Assembly (NCBI GenBank): GCA_963844055.1
Contig: CAWJMN010000001.1
Span: 1,736,001 to 1,800,000, forward strand
Reading direction: 5' to 3'
Source of the DNA: CAWJMN01 sp963844055
GTDB lineage: Bacteria; Planctomycetota; Planctomycetia; Pirellulales; Pirellulaceae
DNA length: 64,000 bases
Shown here in pieces: positions 58,790 to 64,000 of the stretch (its first letter is position 1; each line of letters opens with the position of its first letter). The notes under the pieces are model-generated. The model searched no databases. It saw only the letters and a list, made by a program, of their open reading frames with translations, and was not told the origin of the DNA. A program made the translations under genes and the position numbers.

Positions 58790-59866
58790 TTGTTGAATAC
58801 GCGTTTTATCTTTCGCCGCTACTTTGGCATGCTTGTGATGGCTTGGGCCGTGCTGGGATGCTCGAAAGGGGATACGCCCGTCGATCCGGCGCATCCTTTT
58901 CAGGATAAAGTGCTGAATGTGTTTATTTGGAGCGACTATCTGGACCCAGCGGTTGTCGAGGAATTTGAATCGCAAACGGGGGCACGAATTCAGCTTGATA
59001 CGTACTCGAGTGATTCTGAATTGGAAGCGAAGCTGTTAACGGGCCGTTCTGGCTATGATGTGGTTTTTCCCTCGGATCGAAGTCTGCCCACGTTGATTAA
59101 GAAGCAGAGGCTTCAAAAGATCAATAAGGGGCTTTTGCCGAACTTTGTGCATTTGGATGCGAAGTATCTCTCGGCGCCATTTGATCCCGAGAATGCGTTT
59201 GTCGTGCCGTACTTTACGGGGACGCTCGCAATTGGCATTCATGAAGAGCATGTTGCCATGACCGATGGCATGGGCTTTGAGGTCCTGTTCGATGAGCGGT
59301 ACAAGGGGCACATTACGATGCTCGATGATCCGGAGCACAATATTGCGGTGGCGCTTATGAGACTTGGTCTGCCTATGAATTCCGTTGAGGATTCCGACCT
59401 CGAGGCGGCTAAGGTACTTTTGATTCAGCAGTGGGACTGGGTGAACGCGTATACGTCAGACGATTACAAGGAGCGGCTTATCAAAGGGGAAGCCTGGGTA
59501 TCGCTAGGATGGAGTGGCGATCTATTGCAAGCGAGTCGAGAAAATAGCAAGATTCGAGTTATCATTCCCAAACAGGGCACGATGGTTTGGATGGATGGCA
59601 TGAGTATTCCAGCAAGTTCAAAGAACAGTGAGCTGGCTCATGCGTTTATCAACTACTTGTTGACACCATCGGTCGCAGCCCAGAATGCGGCCTTTGTGCA
59701 GTATGCATCGCCGAATGTGGAAGCGATTAAGTTGCTGCCGGAGGAAATGCGGAACGATCCTACGGTCTATCTTCCCGAAGATGTCTCTAAGAACTGTCGC
59801 TGGCTGGAAGATCGCGGGAGCGAAGTGCGCAAGATTGAAAGAGTATGGAAAGCGGTTCGTCAGTGA
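58790..59866 (+). CDS. potD: Polyamine-binding lipoprotein (PotD-like)
   Basis: 358 residues. A lipoprotein signal (MLNTRFIFRRYFGMLVMAWAVLGC, lipobox VLGC) attaches it to the membrane. The mature part starts with VLNVFIWSDYLDPAVVEEFE, typical of polyamine-binding PotD/PotF, then GYDVVFPSDRSLPTLI (ligand cleft), VPYFTGTLAIGI, MLDDPEHNIAVALM and GWSGDLLQA, all at family positions. The likely start is a TTG at 58790 (GGA nearby), because the first ATG (58829) would remove the positive N-region. It ends the potABCD operon. Confidence 0.92.
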   Translation: MLNTRFIFRRYFGMLVMAWAVLGCSKGDTPVDPAHPFQDKVLNVFIWSDYLDPAVVEEFESQTGARIQLDTYSSDSELEAKLLTGRSGYDVVFPSDRSLPTLIKKQRLQKINKGLLPNFVHLDAKYLSAPFDPENAFVVPYFTGTLAIGIHEEHVAMTDGMGFEVLFDERYKGHITMLDDPEHNIAVALMRLGLPMNSVEDSDLEAAKVLLIQQWDWVNAYTSDDYKERLIKGEAWVSLGWSGDLLQASRENSKIRVIIPKQGTMVWMDGMSIPASSKNSELAHAFINYLLTPSVAAQNAAFVQYASPNVEAIKLLPEEMRNDPTVYLPEDVSKNCRWLEDRGSEVRKIERVWKAVRQ

Positions 59867-59983
59867 TAACGCGGGCGATTTTGTTGTGAGCCGTTTGCTC
59901 GCCATGCGTTGAGCCTACTTCAGCGGCGTCGCTAGGCATTATTGAGGAGCTGTCATTCAATGGATGGCAAGAGAGCAGAAACT

Positions 59984-60910
59984 ATGATTCGATCAGTGCG
60001 CCTGATTGCGGCCGTTTTCACATTGCTAGTCGTGTCGCCATGCCGCGCTACGGAAGGTGGAGCATCCGAAGTACGAAGGACCGAAGATGTGGTCTACGGG
60101 CGAAAGGATGGGATGGCGTTGACGATGGACGTCTTTCAGCCATCCAAGCCCAATGGCGGCGGCATTGTGTTTTTGGTGAATGGGGGTTGGTTGTCGAGTA
60201 AGGATACTCCATTGATGGTGACGGTACGGCCGAGCGACTATCAGGTGTTCCTCGAACGAGGGTATACGGTGTTTGCTGTGGTAACCAGTTCGCAGCCGAG
60301 GTTTAAGATTCCCGAACAGATCCAGGATGTGCAGCGGGCGGTTCGATTTATACGGGCCCATGCAAAGCGGTTCGACGTGAATCCGCAGCGACTGGGTGTT
60401 GTGGGGGCCAGCTCAGGTGGGCATCTGACGCTGTCGTTGGCTGCTCGGGGTGGAACTGGGAATCCTCAGGCTGTTGACCCGGTCGAGCGCGAGAGCAGCG
60501 AGGTTCAAGCTGCTGCCTGCTTTTTCCCTCCGACCGACTTTTTGAATTATGGTGGCCCAGGAAAAAGTGGAGTGGGAGAAGGGCCGCTTGCTCCGCTGGA
60601 GATCGCCTTTGGCTCGAAGGGGCTTTCGGCAGATGCGCGTGCGGAGCTAGGACGTGGGATTTCGCCAATTTACTATGTCAGCTCTAAACTTCCCCCGACC
60701 TTGATCATTCATGGCGACCAAGATGAAGTTGTCCCTTTGGAGCAATCGGAGCGATTTGTGCAACGTGCAAGCGAAGTTAAGGCGCCGGCGGTCAAGCTCA
60801 TTGTTCGGCCCGGCAAAGGGCACGGGTGGGGGGACTTCTGGAAGTCGACTGAGGATGTGACCGAGTTTGCAGACTGGTTCGACTCACACCTGCGGGACCA
60901 GGCGAAGTAA
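59984..60910 (+). CDS. Exported alpha/beta hydrolase
   Basis: 308 residues from the ATG at 59984 (alternative ATG at 59960). A signal peptide (MIRSVRLIAAVFTLLVVSPCRATEGG) leads to an alpha/beta hydrolase with GGGIVFLVNGGWLSS (oxyanion region), LGVVGASSGGHLTL (nucleophile serine in GASSGG, near 145), and near the end ILHGDQDEVVPLEQ-like sequence (IHGDQDEVVP, acid) and GKGHGWGDF (histidine). It is an esterase- or peptidase-type hydrolase, exported, related in fold to the one at 35459. It stands between potD and the convergent DUF1552 gene, probably with its own promoter. Confidence 0.85.
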   Translation: MIRSVRLIAAVFTLLVVSPCRATEGGASEVRRTEDVVYGRKDGMALTMDVFQPSKPNGGGIVFLVNGGWLSSKDTPLMVTVRPSDYQVFLERGYTVFAVVTSSQPRFKIPEQIQDVQRAVRFIRAHAKRFDVNPQRLGVVGASSGGHLTLSLAARGGTGNPQAVDPVERESSEVQAAACFFPPTDFLNYGGPGKSGVGEGPLAPLEIAFGSKGLSADARAELGRGISPIYYVSSKLPPTLIIHGDQDEVVPLEQSERFVQRASEVKAPAVKLIVRPGKGHGWGDFWKSTEDVTEFADWFDSHLRDQAK

Positions 60911-60961
60911 CTGAGGGGCGCCGTGTAATTTACAGCCGCGCCGCAAATTGGTTGTTTTAGG

Positions 60962-62245
60962 TTAGATCGACAGCGGCTCCGCAGAGTCGCCGAAGCGTGG
61001 CAGTTTGACGCCCATGCGATCAACGAGGCTTAAGAAGAGCGAGGACATCTTGCGCTCGGCACTGTTTTCGAAATCTAGGCTGCGGCCTGTTTCGAGCGTG
61101 CCACCCAGTCCACCAGCCATGAGCAATGGGACCTTGGGTGCATTGTGGGCCGTCCATTGTTCATTGGCCAACATGATGCAGCAATTATCGAGCACGGTGC
61201 CATTGCCTTCTTGCACGGAATCTAACTTGCCAAGCAAATAGGCATATTGCTCCACCCAGAAACGGGTGATCGACGCGAACTCTTTCCCTTGCCAACTGTG
61301 GGAAAAGCTATGGTGATCGTCGCGCAGGCCGAGGAAAGGGTAAACCTGACCCGAAAGATTGTTAGTGAGCAGCATCGTGGCAATGCGAGTGCGATCTGTT
61401 TGGAACGCTAATGCCATAACGTCGCACATGAGGCGAGCATGAGCGTCTAGCTGCGTTGGCAGACCGTCCATCGGACGTTGCGACTTGATCGAACTGGTAA
61501 CTCCCTCCATCTCCATCTGGCTGGCATTCATTTTAGCCAGTCGTTGTTCGACTTCGCGGACCGAAGTGGCGTACTCATCAATTTTGGCGCGGTCGGAGTT
61601 GGAAACTTTGCGTGTCACATCTTGTAACTGTTCGAGCACATGATCCAGCACACTGACGTGGGTGCTGTTGCCTTGGCTTTCGAACAAGCTATCAAATGCG
61701 AGTGAGGGATAAAGCTCGGTTGGCACCGGGGATACGGGCGAACTCCACGAAACGTGCGAGGAATACATCATCGAGTAACCCGACTCGTGAAACCCGCTAA
61801 CCGGGCGTTCGCAAGCAAGGGCTAGGCTCGGAAGAACGGTGGCGTCTCCTAGTTTTTGGGCGAGGATTTGGTCCAGGCTGATTTCTGCGCGGATCTCTCG
61901 TCCTCCCTTGGGCTGCACACCCGTCAGGATGCCAGCAGCACCTCTAGCATGCCCCCCCACAACGTTGCTGGAGTGCTGCAGGCCGTTGACGACATTGAGC
62001 TTTCCTTGGACAGACTTTAGGGATGCAAAGGCCGGCCCCAGCTCTAGCGATGGTCCCTTTCCCTTCGCCCACCACTCTGGTGGATGGATTCCATCTCCAA
62101 AGAATAGAAACGCAAAACGCTTGGGAGGAGCATCGTCCTTCGTGTCACGATCGCCTGCCAACAGTCGTCCGGATTCTAACCATGGCAAAGCGACGGTGGC
62201 TCCGAGACCTTGTAGGACAACACGACGGCTTAGCTTTGAGGCCAT
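60962..62245 (-). CDS. DUF1552 family Tat-exported protein
   Basis: 427 residues. The Tat signal LSRRVVLQGLGATVALPWLES opens the protein, followed by KRFAFLFFGDGIHPPEWW (about 42-59), VVNGLQHSSNVVGGHARGAAGILTG, SLDQILAQKLGDATVLPSLALACE and TNNLSGQVYPFLGLRDDHHSFSHS, as in the DUF1552 family. It accompanies DUF1592/DUF1588/DUF1585 proteins in planctomycetes, here immediately upstream in transcription (62291). It plays the part for that family that DUF1501 plays for DUF1549/1553. Activity unknown. Confidence 0.92.
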   Translation of the reverse strand: MASKLSRRVVLQGLGATVALPWLESGRLLAGDRDTKDDAPPKRFAFLFFGDGIHPPEWWAKGKGPSLELGPAFASLKSVQGKLNVVNGLQHSSNVVGGHARGAAGILTGVQPKGGREIRAEISLDQILAQKLGDATVLPSLALACERPVSGFHESGYSMMYSSHVSWSSPVSPVPTELYPSLAFDSLFESQGNSTHVSVLDHVLEQLQDVTRKVSNSDRAKIDEYATSVREVEQRLAKMNASQMEMEGVTSSIKSQRPMDGLPTQLDAHARLMCDVMALAFQTDRTRIATMLLTNNLSGQVYPFLGLRDDHHSFSHSWQGKEFASITRFWVEQYAYLLGKLDSVQEGNGTVLDNCCIMLANEQWTAHNAPKVPLLMAGGLGGTLETGRSLDFENSAERKMSSLFLSLVDRMGVKLPRFGDSAEPLSI

Positions 62246-62290
62246 GATTCCAACTCCAGGAAAACAGTTGTTGGCAGATTGGATTGGTAT

Positions 62291-64000
62291 TTAGTGATCG
62301 TCAGTTACGAATTCGCTGCCACGCTGTTTACGAAACTGAGGGCTGCGGACAACGGTTTCAAACAGGACGGAAAAACGGTAGTCATTCTTTTCAAGGGCCG
62401 CTTCCATTTCGTTCAATAGCGGCTGGTCGGAAAGTGACACGGATCGGCCCAGGGCATATCCTAGGAACTTACGACAAAACGTACGAACAAAATCTTGGCG
62501 CCGGTGCTGTTCAATATACCCTATCAAACCGGGAATTCCTTTACCAGTTTCTCCATTGGGAAAGGTAGCGATATTATCGATTGGGCGGTCGGCAAGGTCT
62601 TTGGTACGTGCTCGGCCGATCGGGTCAAACCCTTCAAGTGCCATTCCGAGGCTGTCAAAATGAACATGGCACATGGCGCACTTAGGATTGGTTGTATGCT
62701 GAACGATCAATTCGCGAATGGTTTTTGACGCCTGTTTTTCATTCGGGGGCAATTCAGGAACATCGGCAGGAGGTGGAGGAAAGTGCTGGCCCAGTAGATG
62801 ATGGACCGCCCAAAAGCCGCGTTTAATGGGGCTGGTACGTTCTCCCTTAGACGATTTCGTAAGCACTACTCCCATTCCAAACAGACCCCCACGTCCCTGA
62901 TTTCTCAGGCCCTCGACGCGATGCCATTGGGCGGGGTCGGTAGCCACACGCTTATACTGGCGTTCAATTTCTCCGCCGTAGTGGCGTGCTAATACGCCGT
63001 TGACAAACGTGGTGTCACTGTTGAGCAATGCAGTGATCGGCTTGTCTTCACGAATCAAATAGGTTGCCAGGTGAACGGGCTCGTCGAACATGGCTTGGCG
63101 GAGTGGCTCATCATAGCCAGGAAACGCGGGTGCATTGATCGCGTCCTTCGAGAGATAGTCGCGATAGCGTAGCCATTGGCCAAAGAACTCGCGGCCAAAG
63201 GCATCCATTCGCGGGTCGTTTAGCATGCGACGCGTTTGCTTCAGTAGCGCGTCGTTGTCTTGGAGTGTGCCTTCAACTGCTGCCTTACGCAATTCGTCAT
63301 CCGGTAACGACGACCATAGGAAAAAGCTGAGTCGGCTTGCCAAGGCTTCGTTCGAGAGTGGATATACGCTGGGACCCTGAGGGGATTCGCGTAGATGAAA
63401 GAAGAAGTCAGGCGACATCAGTACGGCCGTAAACAGACCGCGTAAGGAAGCTTCGGGGCCTTGCCCACGTTTCCGTAGGCTTTGATAGAGGTTTTGGAAC
63501 GATTGTTTTTCTTCGGCTCGGAGGGGGCGGCGATAGGCACGTTCCGATAGGCTTAGTAACTGGCCTAATGCCTTTTGCTCTGCAATGGGAAGTTGTGCGC
63601 GATACTGCGCCAGTCCTTCGCGGGTTTTCACGAAAAAACCGTGAATCAATTCGTATTGGGGGTTTGGATTCTGCGGTTGGGCGGTGCCTGGAACCAGCTT
63701 CACCCCTAGCTTTTCCAAATAGGCTTTTTCGAAACGCTCTAGCATCGCGTTTTCGACCAATTGTGGATCTTCAGAGCGTAAGAAATCAAAACGCTCATCA
63801 TGTAGCGTGTGTCGTTCTGCACGTTCAAACCAGACGAACCCTCTTAGTAGGGTTTCAGTGCTTTGCGTGACAAAATGGAGTTCTTGCCAAAGTGTATCCA
63901 GCTGACGCTGCTCTTCCTCACTGAGAACCTTTTGCATGAGAGGCTGGTCGTCGCGAAAAAAGCCTTCGACAAGATGGAAGCCGGCGGCAAGACCCCGTTC
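62291..64000 (-). CDS. DUF1595/1592/1588/1585 protein, N-terminus beyond right edge
   Basis: 570 residues are visible and the frame is open at 64000, so an N-terminal cytochrome/DUF1587 part is expected outside. In order: DUF1595 (LSERAYRRPLRAEEKQSF), DUF1592 (LASRLSFFLWSSLPDDELRKAA...FGQWLRYRDY), DUF1588 (RGGLFGMGVVLTKSS...CAMCHVHFDSLGMALEGFDPIG, with a CxxCH haem-type motif) and DUF1585 (FVRTFCRKFLGYALGRSV...VRSPQFRKQRG). It is exported and forms one transcription unit with the DUF1552 gene 45 bases downstream. The family is typical of planctomycetes and may act in periplasmic polysaccharide turnover or electron transfer. Confidence 0.93.
   Translation of the reverse strand, partial: ERGLAAGFHLVEGFFRDDQPLMQKVLSEEEQRQLDTLWQELHFVTQSTETLLRGFVWFERAERHTLHDERFDFLRSEDPQLVENAMLERFEKAYLEKLGVKLVPGTAQPQNPNPQYELIHGFFVKTREGLAQYRAQLPIAEQKALGQLLSLSERAYRRPLRAEEKQSFQNLYQSLRKRGQGPEASLRGLFTAVLMSPDFFFHLRESPQGPSVYPLSNEALASRLSFFLWSSLPDDELRKAAVEGTLQDNDALLKQTRRMLNDPRMDAFGREFFGQWLRYRDYLSKDAINAPAFPGYDEPLRQAMFDEPVHLATYLIREDKPITALLNSDTTFVNGVLARHYGGEIERQYKRVATDPAQWHRVEGLRNQGRGGLFGMGVVLTKSSKGERTSPIKRGFWAVHHLLGQHFPPPPADVPELPPNEKQASKTIRELIVQHTTNPKCAMCHVHFDSLGMALEGFDPIGRARTKDLADRPIDNIATFPNGETGKGIPGLIGYIEQHRRQDFVRTFCRKFLGYALGRSVSLSDQPLLNEMEAALEKNDYRFSVLFETVVRSPQFRKQRGSEFVTDDH

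Noticed and set aside
1..64000. tRNA, rRNA, CRISPR arrays, insertion sequences, phage genes
   Set aside because: Read on both strands, none showed a convincing signature; no transposase, integrase or phage protein is recognisable among the reading frames.

Overview
The window looks like chromosome from a member of the Planctomycetota, most likely order Pirellulales. Three gene pairs of planctomycete-type cytochrome c/DUF1549-DUF1553 or DUF1592 proteins with DUF1501 or DUF1552 partners support this. So do several Tat-exported Gfo/Idh/MocA oxidoreductases, a TIGR03067-type lipocalin-like protein, DUF3500, short proteins with an N-terminal membrane anchor, and a giant secreted protein with the planctomycete 'FEGLEDRRVM' N-terminus and a C-terminal dockerin. 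I see no rRNA, tRNA, CRISPR array or insertion sequence.

Layout. 0-0.6 kb: start of a kdp potassium-ATPase operon running off the left edge (kdpF, kdpA). 0.9-10 kb: small accessory genes, including a receiver-like protein, a GntR/YtrA-type regulator with an ABC exporter, unknown proteins and two possible integron attC-like sites. 10.2-18.9 kb: two cytochrome/DUF1501 modules. 19.5-26.8 kb: a VIT-type metal transporter, then a sulfide/sulfane-sulfur operon (rhodanese, persulfide dioxygenase-rhodanese, TauE/SafE exporter, DsrE-like protein, sulfide:quinone reductase, methyltransferase) and a GYD protein. 26.9-33.6 kb: a leucine-rich-repeat protein, the TIGR03067 protein and a minus-strand sugar-metabolism cluster (two oxidoreductases, one frameshifted, and an isomerase/epimerase). 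33.9-37.4 kb: exported proteins and an esterase-like hydrolase. 37.9-42.7 kb: the 1590-residue repeat protein. 42.8-46.9 kb: DUF3500, an LRR lipoprotein and an FG-GAP/zincin fusion. 47.2-50.2 kb: a nitrosative-stress group (protoglobin, hybrid cluster protein, divergent Rrf2 regulator). 50.3-54.7 kb: an ABC/FtsX/HlyD exporter. 54.7-59.9 kb: an HDAC-family deacetylase divergent from potABCD. 60-64 kb: a hydrolase and a DUF1552/DUF1592 pair running off the right edge.

Most striking observations. (1) The giant protein contains 21 repeats in three groups of seven, with a longer spacer after repeats 7 and 14; it reads as three consecutive seven-bladed beta-propellers. (2) At several places a small accessory gene sits between, or next to, partial copies of a neighbouring gene or repeat, as if cargo had been inserted at gene ends. 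(3) Three otherwise intact genes are each broken by one missing G/C, which points either to assembly error or to very recent decay. (4) The sulfur and nitrosative-stress groups each come with plausible palindromic control sites.
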